The notes under the pieces: model-generated | The model's database searches: none | What the model saw: only the letters and a program-made list of their open reading frames with translations | Told to the model about the DNA's origin: nothing | NCBI GenBank assembly: GCA_964019655.1 | Contig: CAXHTR010000006.1 | Span: 124,001 to 188,000, forward strand | Length of the DNA stretch: 64,000 nucleotides | Direction of reading: 5' to 3' | Origin: Perkinsela sp. pyNocScin1 | Taxonomy: Eukaryota > Euglenozoa > Kinetoplastea > Prokinetoplastida > Perkinselidae | Translations under genes and position numbers: made by a program | Shown here: positions 27,652 to 36,703 of the stretch, piece after piece | Layout: the number at the start of each line of letters is the position of its first letter | Numbering within the stretch: position 1 is the stretch's first letter

Positions 27652-29010
27652 ATGGTTCGGCGGCTATCTTTTTCCACAGCCTCACTACTCACGCATCTGA
27701 AGTGCCCCTCGCAAAGATGCTTCGGCACCATTCCCCAGAGTATGTTCGCAGACGCAAAGGCGAGCGGTCCGTCGGTGAGCTGGCCCATCGGCGACGAGCC
27801 GCTGACCATGGATTTGCCCGCCCCGCCTTCAAAGGAGGCGCGGCTGCGAACCGCTATGGTACGGCACTGCGCGCGCACGGAAAACGCATACTCCGGGGGA
27901 AATACACCAGTTCGAGCGAGGCAAAGGTACGCCCAGTACTTCCTCGAGAAAGACCTGCGGGTCGGCGACACGTGCTTACTTTGCGGATTCAACGTTGGGG
28001 ACAGCTGGTACATACACTCAAGCTTCAGCATGCACCGTATTTCGACGCACATCTTCGGCCATATATTCGAGAATCACCGCTTTCGTTCAGCCAAAGCACT
28101 CAAGGAAAAGTGGATGCACGCGGCGCTCGTGCATGAAAACGTCAGCACCATAAAACCGCTCCTTTCATACGACATTGACGTCTTGCGAAAGCGGCTGCAC
28201 CAGCTGATCAACATACTCGGAAGGCATGGCAAGCTCAAGAGCTGCCTGAGCTTCATCAGAGGCCGGTCATTCGACTTTGACCGCGCCGAGTGGATCGGCG
28301 ACGTCGCTCTGCCGCCACTCATCCTCGCAGCGGCGGAGCGCATCTTCCCATTGCACACAGAGGACTCGCTCTGGCGGCACATACACGTCGAGATCGGCGT
28401 CCTCTTCGGTAACCCGCACCTCGAAACGACTTTTGACTTCCTAGAGTTGCACAAGCTGATCGAAGGCAGCAACAAACTCGTGCGGGCGAAGACGAAGTCC
28501 GACTTTGTCGAGACGCTCGCCGGAGAGCTTGAGATATGTATAAGAGAGAGCGAGCTCGAGCATTTAACGACAAGAGATGCCTACCCAGTGTCGCTCATAG
28601 ACTTCTCGCTCCGTCAGCTCGCAACGCACACGCTGCACGTGCTCGCCACGCTCGTCCTTATGGCCTTTTTGTACCCCGCCATCGACCGCATCGTCGATGT
28701 TATTGCACGGATCAACGCAGCGGAAGGGTGCAACCTCGACCGCGTGCCACGGGATGTTCGGATCGCGCACATGATACCCATGCTTTTGCCGGCTAGGCAC
28801 TTCTTGAAGGCAGGCCCGCATCGAATAGAAAGTGGGGGTAGAGCTGAATGTTTTTCGCTGAAGTCCATGCGGGAGCCTTTTAGGACCACAGAGCCAGTCC
28901 TGCATCGCATACGCCTTGACGTTGGAACTGCAGCTGAACCGGCTGGCTTCGAAGAACCGACCGCCACTTTGCCAGCACTGATTGAGGATACGCGGCTCTA
29001 CGAAGATTAG
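27652..29010 (+). CDS. RNase III endonuclease with U1-like zinc finger, candidate RNA-editing (KREN/KREPB) protein
   Basis: In kinetoplastids the editosome endonucleases KREN1-3 and partners KREPB4-10 combine an N-terminal U1-like C2H2 zinc finger with an RNase III domain. This 452-residue protein has both: C108 and C111 (DTCLLCGF) with histidines at 122, 128 and 133, then an RNase III domain from about 165 to 305. The catalytic signature is retained: E213 and D217 in RAEWIGDVALPPLILAAAER (family L-EFLGDAVL) and D284 and E287 in KTKSDFVETLAGEL (family K-LAD-FEALIGA). All four metal-binding acidic positions are thus present, favouring an active nuclease (KREN or mRPN1 type) over the inactive KREPB proteins. 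The N-terminus (MVRRLSFSTASLLTHLK) is a good mitochondrial presequence. No dsRBD is obvious. Confidence 0.75.
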   Translation: MVRRLSFSTASLLTHLKCPSQRCFGTIPQSMFADAKASGPSVSWPIGDEPLTMDLPAPPSKEARLRTAMVRHCARTENAYSGGNTPVRARQRYAQYFLEKDLRVGDTCLLCGFNVGDSWYIHSSFSMHRISTHIFGHIFENHRFRSAKALKEKWMHAALVHENVSTIKPLLSYDIDVLRKRLHQLINILGRHGKLKSCLSFIRGRSFDFDRAEWIGDVALPPLILAAAERIFPLHTEDSLWRHIHVEIGVLFGNPHLETTFDFLELHKLIEGSNKLVRAKTKSDFVETLAGELEICIRESELEHLTTRDAYPVSLIDFSLRQLATHTLHVLATLVLMAFLYPAIDRIVDVIARINAAEGCNLDRVPRDVRIAHMIPMLLPARHFLKAGPHRIESGGRAECFSLKSMREPFRTTEPVLHRIRLDVGTAAEPAGFEEPTATLPALIEDTRLYED

Positions 29011-29218
29011 ACAGCGTGCAAAACTGCTCGAGCATGATGAAGTGAGATTCTTCTCGAATCCAAATCGAAGCAGGCATATGATTTGCTTCGAAAAAGTCTG
29101 CCGATTCGCACATTTGTGATCAAAGCACAAAGAACTTCTTGCTGTACAGTACCAACAAGCGTAATTCTGCTCATCTATCGCACGTTTACATGGGATTTCT
29201 CATTTTTTCTTCAATCTC

Positions 29219-30289
29219 ATGTCATGCTGCCTCCTATGCATTGCTGCTGACAGCAATCCGCTCGGCCGCGTGGGCACCGCCGCGCTCTCCCACCAGACGC
29301 TCTGCGAGCTTTTTGTCGCTGGGCTCGGGGACATTGCAGAATTTCACGACGCATCGGGCGAATTCCTTCCTGTCGCGAAGTGGCAGGGCTTCCGCCTCGA
29401 TGATTCGGAGCGTGTCACAGCAATTGAGTGGGCAAACCCGTGGAGCCCAAAGCAGCTTTTCTCGAAGGGTGGCACGCTGGCTTTCGGCTTCCTCCCGCGT
29501 ACAGTCACATCCGTGAATATCTGCTCGACGGCCATCGAAGGGACGCTCGACTGCAGCATTCTCCCAACTAGCCTGCAGACGCTCTACCTTGAGCGCAACC
29601 TATTCTACGGGCCAGTGGACATGGCTGCGCTTCCACGTGGTCTTCTGCACCTTGCGTTTACCGCCCAGATGTTTTCTGGAACTATCGACTTCACGAGGCT
29701 CCCTGCGGGCCTCGTCCAGCTGAACCTCTCGACGAACGCTTTTTGCGGCGGGATCGACCTCACACGGCTGCCCAGCAGCCTTGAAGAGATTGAACTACAA
29801 GGCAACCAATTTTCGGGCGGCGCTGACCTAACGCACCTACCACGTACCGTCCGTCTGCTGAAGCTTGCCGAGAACGAGCTGGTCGGGTCGCTCGACCTTT
29901 CAAATCTACCGAAGTATTTAAATTTCCTCAGCTGCAGCAGAAATCATTTTTCTGGGAGTCTCGTACTGCCAGCAGCCATGAACCCGTCAGCCACGATAGA
30001 TATGAGCCACAACGAAATGAATGGGTCGCTCGACTTTTCGCCGCTGTCGGGAAAGTTGTACACGCTCAAACTCAACGGAAACCGCTTTGAAGGGGAGGTT
30101 GACATCTCTGGAGCAGACGTGCAGCGCCAGCTGGATCTGCGGGATAATCGTTTTGTGGGAACCGCTCGTATTCATGCACGAATCGCTGCAAAGGGAAATT
30201 ATTCGCTTGCGGGGAACGCCGTTACGTGTGTTACAGACAGTAATGGCGCTACGTATGCCATCCAAGGCTCTTCATTTCTCGCTGTATAA
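29219..30289 (+). CDS. Leucine-rich-repeat protein, 356 aa
   Basis: After about 85 N-terminal residues the protein is built from about ten repeats of 21-24 residues of the type LxxLxLxxNxFxGxxDxxxLPxx (LQTLYLERNLFYGPVDMAAL, LVQLNLSTNAFCGGIDLTRL, LEEIELQGNQFSGGADLTHL, VRLLKLAENELVGSLDLSNL). The solenoid should bind protein ligands. No kinase or membrane domain follows. The annotated start (MSCCLLCIAADSNP) is not a clear signal peptide, but an overlapping frame starting at 29190 reads MGFLIFSSISCHAASYALLL and does look like one; a frameshift or sequencing error could separate the two. A second protein of this type lies at 41992-42801. Confidence 0.85.
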   Translation: MSCCLLCIAADSNPLGRVGTAALSHQTLCELFVAGLGDIAEFHDASGEFLPVAKWQGFRLDDSERVTAIEWANPWSPKQLFSKGGTLAFGFLPRTVTSVNICSTAIEGTLDCSILPTSLQTLYLERNLFYGPVDMAALPRGLLHLAFTAQMFSGTIDFTRLPAGLVQLNLSTNAFCGGIDLTRLPSSLEEIELQGNQFSGGADLTHLPRTVRLLKLAENELVGSLDLSNLPKYLNFLSCSRNHFSGSLVLPAAMNPSATIDMSHNEMNGSLDFSPLSGKLYTLKLNGNRFEGEVDISGADVQRQLDLRDNRFVGTARIHARIAAKGNYSLAGNAVTCVTDSNGATYAIQGSSFLAV

Positions 30290-30362
30290 ATTCTCTCGGA
30301 GCTCAAAAGCTCAACTGTTTCAGTAACGAACTGTATTGTAAGCTCTCATTACAGCTAGTATA

Positions 30363-31283
30363 ATGCTTTTGACTCGCCGATTTCTACAGTGCACTGCAAA
30401 GCCCGCGTCGACGAAATTCCCGCTCAGTATTCTCACGTGGAACATCGACCAGGACCGGCCGCACAGCAACGCCCGCGCTGCGAAAGACATTCGCCTGAAG
30501 CACCTGCTTGAGTGCATCCGCACCGTCCCCGACCTCGACTTCATCGTCTTCCAGGAGAGCTCCGCTACGGTCCCGAAGCTGCTCACAGCTGCCAAAACCT
30601 TCGAGTGGGTCCAGGAGGCACAGTCAAAGACGTACAACGGCTATCTGCAGGCCTTTCGCGGCGCTCAGAGCGCCTGGAACGCGCGCATCGCCTGGGCGTT
30701 CACTGGCCTGACCTTTGAGATCTGGCCGAAGCGCCTGCAGCACCTCATGGGCGAGGACCCCTGGCGGATCGAGGGCTCGGGGCTGCGCGTGCTACCACCA
30801 TGCGCGCTGCGCATCTCGAACATCCACCTCGACGGCGTGACAGACGACCATGAGATGCGCGAGAAGGGCATCGCCTACTACACACTCGTCCCACAGTCCG
30901 ACATCATCATCGGCGACGGTCAGTACCGCATCGGGGATGTGTACCCGCCAAACTACACCGACGCGTACAACCTCGCGGGGACGCCCGCAGGAGCACGCTA
31001 CACACAGGACACAAACGAGAACCAGTACTTTGTCAAGCCCTACGTCTTCTACTCGCGGACAACGCGGGCGTATGTCCGGCACGTGCACAGGGAGACAAAG
31101 ACTGAGATATCAATCGAGGAGCAGGCAAGCGAGGGGCTCATAGCGAAAAGAGACCCGCTCGACATCCGCGTGAAGCAAACGGAGGTGATGAAGCCGTTTA
31201 TACCGGATATGAAACCGCAGGTCAGCGTCTCAGACCACTACGGGCTCCTCGTGCGCATGGAGGTCGAGCTACAGTGTGTGTAG
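30363..31283 (+). CDS. TDP2-like endonuclease/exonuclease/phosphatase family protein, probably mitochondrial
   Basis: EEP-fold phosphodiesterase; TDP2 relatives cleave 5'-tyrosyl-DNA bonds. Motifs in order: LTWNIDQDR (family TWNIDGLD), DFIVFQESS (metal-binding E), ISNIHLDG, SDIIIGDGQYRIGDVYPP (family GDtN-RD), and VSDHYGLLVRME (catalytic SDH). The asparagine of GDxN is replaced by glutamine (GDGQ), the main departure. The N-terminus MLLTRRFLQCTAKPASTKF looks like a mitochondrial presequence. Last gene of the long plus-strand cluster. Alternatives in the same superfamily (APE1-like, nocturnin/CCR4-like, editosome exonucleases KREX) fit less well in length and motif form. Confidence 0.72.
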   Translation: MLLTRRFLQCTAKPASTKFPLSILTWNIDQDRPHSNARAAKDIRLKHLLECIRTVPDLDFIVFQESSATVPKLLTAAKTFEWVQEAQSKTYNGYLQAFRGAQSAWNARIAWAFTGLTFEIWPKRLQHLMGEDPWRIEGSGLRVLPPCALRISNIHLDGVTDDHEMREKGIAYYTLVPQSDIIIGDGQYRIGDVYPPNYTDAYNLAGTPAGARYTQDTNENQYFVKPYVFYSRTTRAYVRHVHRETKTEISIEEQASEGLIAKRDPLDIRVKQTEVMKPFIPDMKPQVSVSDHYGLLVRMEVELQCV

Positions 31284-31649
31284 AGAAGGTCTATGAAGAG
31301 AATTTGTATCAACCAGGACAGCGTAACTTTTGTCCATGATGCTCAATTAAAGGTGATAATCTGCACATTCATATCGCCTCGTAAATATCGTAGCGATACT
31401 TGAGTCTATACTATTCGTAAACTTGGAAGGACAGTGAGATGAACTGCGAAGATTGCCATGACCGAATTCTGCGCAAGGATGCAGTTTTACTTATGAAGTG
31501 TCTTCAGTAAAGATCTCAAGATGCGCGCGCATGCATTCATACGAGTCCTAAAGAAACTTAAGAAATGAGATGAGGAATAAATGAAATTCTCTATGAATTA
31601 TGTCATGCATCACTCTACTGGTACGCATATTCAAAGAATACACGCTCTA
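31284..31649. other. Convergent strand-switch region, no gene seen
   Basis: 366 bases between the 3' ends of the plus-strand cluster and the minus-strand genes. AT-richer than the coding DNA around it. I see no convincing frame, tRNA or repeat. Position suggests transcription termination for both clusters. Confidence 0.5.
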
Positions 31650-32507
31650 TCATTCATCGGGCTGCGAGAACCCCAAGCTCCACATGCCAGGCGGTGTGCT
31701 CGAGATGCCCGTGTACGCCACGCTCGGAACGTGTCGAATAGACTTCCACTGAAAATTCGCATCCTCGTCGCTCGCCGACTCCGGCGAGCTCGCCTTCGCG
31801 GACACGCAGTCGATGTCGTCGGCGGCCGCTTCTCGGGACGACTTTTCCACCTTGAACTTTCCAATCAGGTCGGCGAAAGAGCTGTCTGACGGTATGTCGA
31901 CCTCTTTCTTGCTTTTCGCGCTTTGCGCTCCCGCCTTTAGGCGAGATACCTTCTCCTTCCTTGGGGGTCTCTGCGGTGACTCGCGGAAAATAGCGTCAAT
32001 CGATAGCCTTGGCGCATTCTCACTGGATTCAGTTTGCTCTGTCAGCGATGTTTCTTCTCTCGGGCTGCTTCTGTCAGCGCAGACATTTCCCCACGTCGTG
32101 TACCCTTCCGAAACCTGCGTTTCAACTGAGAGCTCTGGCTCTTCCTTAAGATGCACTGCAGGGGCTGAATGCCTACTTGGATCCATATCCATCCAACTCA
32201 TGCACGCAGTAGCAAGCGGTGCGTGACTTCTACTCGATTTCTGCGTACGTCTACTCCGACTTGAGCTTCTTTCCCGCTCTTCAACGAACTTCAGGAGCAA
32301 ATTGTCACTGATCGAGCGCATCGGACGTGTTGCGGTCGGAATGGCATCGAGCGCAGCCGAAAAGTCAGAAACGCATTTCCGGATAATCTCGCTGTGGGTG
32401 TCATTTTCACTGGGTTGCTCTCCAAAAACGCGAAAGAACTTGCGAAGGAAGTCGTGTGCCTCGTGGAGTATCTGAGGGTGCTCAGTTTTCACTTTGCGCT
32501 TCGGCAT
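31650..32507 (-). CDS. Low-complexity, probably disordered protein, 285 aa
   Basis: Not recognised. Begins with MPKRKVKTEHPQ (basic, nuclear-signal-like), followed by a helical segment (HEAHDFLRKFFRVFGEQ, IIRKCVSDFSAALDAIP), then about 200 residues rich in S, E, K, R and P (ERERSSSRSRRTQKSSRSH, SKKEVDIPSDSSFADLIGKF). Such composition indicates a mostly disordered, possibly phosphorylated nuclear protein. The frame is long for chance and codon use matches neighbours. It is downstream of the HAT-like gene on the same strand. Confidence 0.55.
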   Translation of the reverse strand: MPKRKVKTEHPQILHEAHDFLRKFFRVFGEQPSENDTHSEIIRKCVSDFSAALDAIPTATRPMRSISDNLLLKFVEERERSSSRSRRTQKSSRSHAPLATACMSWMDMDPSRHSAPAVHLKEEPELSVETQVSEGYTTWGNVCADRSSPREETSLTEQTESSENAPRLSIDAIFRESPQRPPRKEKVSRLKAGAQSAKSKKEVDIPSDSSFADLIGKFKVEKSSREAAADDIDCVSAKASSPESASDEDANFQWKSIRHVPSVAYTGISSTPPGMWSLGFSQPDE

Positions 32508-32608
32508 GGGCAGGGTGCATTGCTTAAAATAGAAATTATTGCAAACCTTTTCTACTGTAAAGAGCCTGTTGCTTAGAAATAGAAATCATTCCGATTCAAA
32601 GTACTTTA

Positions 32609-34816
32609 TCACGACGATAAGTTAAGCTTCTCCAGCATGAAAGGCAGAGGCTCAACTATTTTGTGCCTTCCGTGGTCCGGCAGCTCGCCCAGCTCGAATG
32701 CGCTGCTCTGTGAACAGTCTTCATCGGCATCGAAGAGAACGCGCAGGCCGATCTCCCGCAGATTCTTTTTCAGCTCCTCGTCCGTGTCCAGTAAGTGCCT
32801 CCACGCCTCGTCCTTCGAGCGGTGCACGGCCATCTCGTTGAGCGAGACGAGCCCTTCAAGTGGGTCGCCAGAAGCCGCTTGGATCGGGCTGTACCGCCGC
32901 ATAAGGGCCTCGTATCCCGGTGGCCCGAGCGAAAGGACGAGCTTCTGCAGGGCAGTGAGTGGGACATTGTCTTCCGTCCCGCGCGTCTCGACGACGCCGT
33001 CGCCGCGCCACGACTTCTCGGCGATGAGACACCCGTAGCCCAGCGCGACGCGGTCGCGGCGGTGCTCGTAGGCCTCGAGCTCGGCACTCGGCATGAGCGG
33101 CTTCAAAAAGTCGTAGAAACGACCCCAGAGCTCCATACAACTCGCGCGTGAGAGCTTCCGCTTGGACGAAGTGCTGCGCTGAATAAAGTGTTCGAAGGCG
33201 GCTGTGAGCTCCGAAAAGTTCTCTGTGAGTGGCGCGAAGTCGATGCGCCGGTGCAGGAAGACAATGTCGTCCCCAGCGTTCTTGCTGGCCTGTGCAAGAA
33301 TGGCCGTGACGACGCGTCGGCCGTGCGCAATATTTCCGACTGCGTCTGCGATATGCGCTTCGATACAGCAAAGGTACGTGAAAATGCGCCAGTTTGTCGC
33401 CCCGCGCTTGACTGCCTGCATGACGACTTCTTTCGTTAGCTTGTATTCCCTTGATGCGTAGACACTCGAGTCGGTGTAGTGACGCAGGCTGCAAGAAAAA
33501 ATGAAGCTGAGCTTGTGGATCGTGAAGAAGACGATAGTGTCGGTGTCGATCGGTTTATCGAAGAGGCGCTCTATTCGCTGCGCTGTGCTGTCTATGACCT
33601 CGAGCGCTCGGGGCAGGTCATTATCAGCGGCAGCCTCTATCGCCCGCAGGATGGCATACACGGGGAGGTAGTCGACTGGCCAGTGCTCGGCAAGGATTTC
33701 TGCTAGAGCGTCAGCATTCGCAGGCTTCAAACGCATGACGTGGTAGTACGCATGGAGCCACAGCTCAATGCTCGTTGGGTTTGACCAGCACGCGTGCAGC
33801 GATGCGGCGAGGAGGGTCTCGGCGCTGTCGCCTTCTCTCTCGAGCGCAGTGAAAAAGTCGAGCCAGCTGTGGAGAACGCTGTTGGTTGACAGAAAGGACA
33901 GGTGCGTACCGGGAATGCATGCCACACTCGCGATAGCCTCGAGCGGCTCACAGCGCTCCTTTACCTTCTTCGTCACAGATTGGAGTTCCACTCTGAGCTT
34001 TGCAGCAAGCTCTGGAAAGCGATTGGAGATGCTATACGGTGCCTCGAGGCGGGTGCCCTCGCCGATATCGACAGATAGGACGCGCTCAAACGGATCGGCT
34101 TTAAGTAAAAGCGCTTGCTTCGCAAATTCGCTCAAAAGTTCTTCACAGCTCGGCGCGTTCTCATGAAGCGCAGCAATCAGGTGCAAATACCAGATGTCTC
34201 CTGCGAAGGGGTCAAAGCGGGTTTCCCTTACCGCAGCTGCGCAAATATCAGTAACGGATCGGTCGTCTAGCCCTTCGAACAAGCTTTCAACGCTCGTGCA
34301 CAAGTACTTTGGCACATATGTAGCGCCACTTTGGAGCAGTGCACAGATAATCCGAATGCGCCAGAGGCCAGTACTATAACTCCCATCGCACCATCGTTGC
34401 AGCTCATGCGCGAGAATGCTGCCGCACTTCTTTGCCTCTATCTTTGCGATTGTCTGTCGACGATCACTGGTTTCTTTTTGCAAAAGCTTTTGAACACGGA
34501 GAAGAAGCGAGAGTTCACGCTTGAGCCAGAGTACCCGAGCGTCGTGCGCGTGCGGAAATACTTGGAGAAAATGGTGGTTGACGCTCCGGGCGGTTTCGAT
34601 GTCGAGCTGCGGGCATATGCTGAGCAGCTCACGCCACGCGAGCCTTCGCGCTTCGGTCGGCTGGTTCGTCTGTACAACGGGCAGTGCCTCGACAAGTATC
34701 GCGTGCGCTGGTGACGCATCGTCGAAGCCTTTGGACTGCCTGAAGGCGAGCAGAACGCCTTTGTGTAGCTGTTCGAGCGGAAGAAAGAAATCAGAGATGT
34801 CTGGGCCGTTATGCAT
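32609..34816 (-). CDS. Helical-repeat protein resembling HAT/Suf proteins (CstF77/RNA14-like candidate)
   Basis: A 735-residue all-helical protein with HAT-like features near the N-terminus (ARRLAWRELLSICPQLDIETARSVNHHFLQVFPHAHDARVLWLKRELSLLLRVQKLL; compare the E-Yl--fP-s---W--Y---E pattern of CstF-77) and further helices with conserved-looking W and A (SNPTSIELWLHAYYHVMRLKPANADALAEILAE, LWGRFYDFLKPLM). HAT proteins act in mRNA 3'-end processing or splicing, and polyadenylation is coupled to trans-splicing in kinetoplastids. The match is weak and other alpha-solenoid proteins cannot be excluded. Divergent from the gene at 34907 across a 90-base gap. Confidence 0.5.
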   Translation of the reverse strand: MHNGPDISDFFLPLEQLHKGVLLAFRQSKGFDDASPAHAILVEALPVVQTNQPTEARRLAWRELLSICPQLDIETARSVNHHFLQVFPHAHDARVLWLKRELSLLLRVQKLLQKETSDRRQTIAKIEAKKCGSILAHELQRWCDGSYSTGLWRIRIICALLQSGATYVPKYLCTSVESLFEGLDDRSVTDICAAAVRETRFDPFAGDIWYLHLIAALHENAPSCEELLSEFAKQALLLKADPFERVLSVDIGEGTRLEAPYSISNRFPELAAKLRVELQSVTKKVKERCEPLEAIASVACIPGTHLSFLSTNSVLHSWLDFFTALEREGDSAETLLAASLHACWSNPTSIELWLHAYYHVMRLKPANADALAEILAEHWPVDYLPVYAILRAIEAAADNDLPRALEVIDSTAQRIERLFDKPIDTDTIVFFTIHKLSFIFSCSLRHYTDSSVYASREYKLTKEVVMQAVKRGATNWRIFTYLCCIEAHIADAVGNIAHGRRVVTAILAQASKNAGDDIVFLHRRIDFAPLTENFSELTAAFEHFIQRSTSSKRKLSRASCMELWGRFYDFLKPLMPSAELEAYEHRRDRVALGYGCLIAEKSWRGDGVVETRGTEDNVPLTALQKLVLSLGPPGYEALMRRYSPIQAASGDPLEGLVSLNEMAVHRSKDEAWRHLLDTDEELKKNLREIGLRVLFDADEDCSQSSAFELGELPDHGRHKIVEPLPFMLEKLNLSS

Positions 34817-34906
34817 TCGATGTGTGTGAATCTAGTAAAATGAAATTGAGAAGTACTTACCCCCGAAAATAAATTTACTTTGGCTTAATCTTTTTCAATT
34901 TTACGC
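34817..34906. other. Divergent strand-switch region (90 bp)
   Basis: Short AT-rich gap between two start codons facing away from each other. In kinetoplastids such divergent gaps are where polymerase II initiates in both directions; this one is unusually short. No sequence motif I can name. Confidence 0.4.
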
Positions 34907-36700
34907 ATGCGACTCTCGAGAATTTCCCTCGCGGTAACACCGCCACCCTTCAAAGTTTCATCGAACATCGCACTGCTCGCCCCGAAGCGGGCGCCAAGGG
35001 ACAAGACTAAGCCCACTGTGAATGCGTCCATGCCATCGACCGAAGAGATTCTCCGCCAGCGTGCGCAGCCAGTCAAAGCGCCGAAAAAACAACCTTCTGG
35101 CATCGTGCCTTTCGTCGGACAAACCCAAGAGGACAAAGAAGAAATCCTCGCGCGACGCTGGGTGCGCAACCCGAACGAAACGTGTGTGCTCAAAGTCCCC
35201 CGCGTGAGCGACATCCTCCCAAACTACATCGCGTACTACAAGTTCGCCGACTACACGTGGCGGCCGATCCTGCTGCTCCCCGCGGGCGACCCTGTCGCGC
35301 TCGAGACACGCACCCGGCACATTGCGTACGAGCTGCGCCATCTCTCCGAGTTCGGCCACGCCCTCTGGGTGACTGAGAAGACGCGGCACTCCGTTTATTA
35401 TCCGCATGGCATCATCGAGCGCAGCTACGTCGAGTGCACCTACTACAAGGGAAATCGCCAGCGCCTGCAGTGCTTCGTCCGACACGAGGGCCTTGTCGAC
35501 GGCAGAGACCCAGCGTCCAAGCGCGCGCTTATCGCTGTCTCAATGATCTGGACGCTGAGCTGCCCGGAGGACCGCTGGCAGATGCTCATCTGCCGCTCGC
35601 GGCGGACGGGCGCGATGTCTGCTGGACTCAGTGCGCTACGCCTTCGCCTCATGCCCCCAGAGCTTGTCGGCAAAAGAGACATCAACGAGTCTTTTATGCT
35701 CGAGCCACACACGACTGTCGTCGGAAATGGCCTGAGCGCGCGCTGCATCGCGAGCTGCTGGAACATCTGCAAGCACCCGCACCTCTACGTGCACCCGATG
35801 GAGGTGCCGGCCGCCGTCGGCCTCGACAGTGTCATGCAGGCCATCCACTACACGGCGCTCACCACGAACCGCTTGATTCAGCGCGGCGAGAAAATGGTCT
35901 GCCTCGCGTTCTCTGTCGAGACTGCGCACCCGTTCCCGCCGATCGAGGCGGAGCTCCCCTACACCGTCGCGCTCTCGTCGCCGACTGTGTTCTCCCCGAA
36001 GGACATGACTTGGGGGGAGACAGCGGGTGTCGGCCAGCTGCTCGTCGAGGGCGGACCCATCCAGCGCTACTCGGCGTCGATCACCGTTGGCTTTGCACAG
36101 TACATCGACCATCGCCAGGAGGTTTCCATAGAGCGCGCGCACCAGTGGTGGGCGCAAAAGGACGAGACGCCGTACCGCGTGACCATGTACACCACGCGCG
36201 ACGCGCACCTGCGCAAATTCCACGTGACAGACACGACGACGCGCAACCCCTTCGACGCGAAGAACCCCTACAACACACCGAACTCGCAGACGATCTCGCG
36301 GCAGCGCCTGCGCGATGCGATGTGGCGCCGCATCGAGGAGATGGGCGCTGACCCAGAGGCGGATATCGACGGCGACGGTCTCCGGCTGCAGGGCGAGGTG
36401 CGCGAGGACGCAGTGCCCTACCTACTGACGTCGGCGCAGGACAAGGCGCCAGAGGATCCCAACAACCGGCAGGACTGCATCGGGAAGATCAAGGAGAAGG
36501 AGATGCTCGAGCCGATTAAGGTGAAGTCACTCGGGCAAGCACGTAAGCTACTTGGCATGAAACAGCCGCCGAAGGTACGACGAAAGGGCACGAAGCAGAA
36601 GAACGCCGAAAAGAAAGCTTCTCTGAAGCTAAAGGCGAAGCAGACGAGCAAAGCGTCCCGGAAGACCCCAGAGAAGAAAAAAAGTAGGCCCACAAAGTAG
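34907..36700 (+). CDS. Unknown protein with mitochondrial-type N-terminus and basic tail, 597 aa
   Basis: Not recognised. N-terminus MRLSRISLAVTPPPFKVSSNIALLAPKRAPRDK has no acidic residues for about 30 positions and looks like a mitochondrial presequence. A long central globular region (about 75-470) is rich in W, Y and H (YYKFADYTWRPILLLPAG, HALWVTEKTRHSVYYPHGIIERSYVEC, MTWGETAGVGQLLVEGGPIQRYSASITVGFAQY). The last 70 residues are strongly basic (QPPKVRRKGTKQKNAEKKAS and so on), typical of an RNA- or ribosome-binding tail. A kinetoplastid mitoribosomal or RNA-processing protein is likely. Its stop codon lies 3 bases from that of the opposing gene. Confidence 0.7.
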   Translation: MRLSRISLAVTPPPFKVSSNIALLAPKRAPRDKTKPTVNASMPSTEEILRQRAQPVKAPKKQPSGIVPFVGQTQEDKEEILARRWVRNPNETCVLKVPRVSDILPNYIAYYKFADYTWRPILLLPAGDPVALETRTRHIAYELRHLSEFGHALWVTEKTRHSVYYPHGIIERSYVECTYYKGNRQRLQCFVRHEGLVDGRDPASKRALIAVSMIWTLSCPEDRWQMLICRSRRTGAMSAGLSALRLRLMPPELVGKRDINESFMLEPHTTVVGNGLSARCIASCWNICKHPHLYVHPMEVPAAVGLDSVMQAIHYTALTTNRLIQRGEKMVCLAFSVETAHPFPPIEAELPYTVALSSPTVFSPKDMTWGETAGVGQLLVEGGPIQRYSASITVGFAQYIDHRQEVSIERAHQWWAQKDETPYRVTMYTTRDAHLRKFHVTDTTTRNPFDAKNPYNTPNSQTISRQRLRDAMWRRIEEMGADPEADIDGDGLRLQGEVREDAVPYLLTSAQDKAPEDPNNRQDCIGKIKEKEMLEPIKVKSLGQARKLLGMKQPPKVRRKGTKQKNAEKKASLKLKAKQTSKASRKTPEKKKSRPTK

Positions 36701-36703
36701 ACC

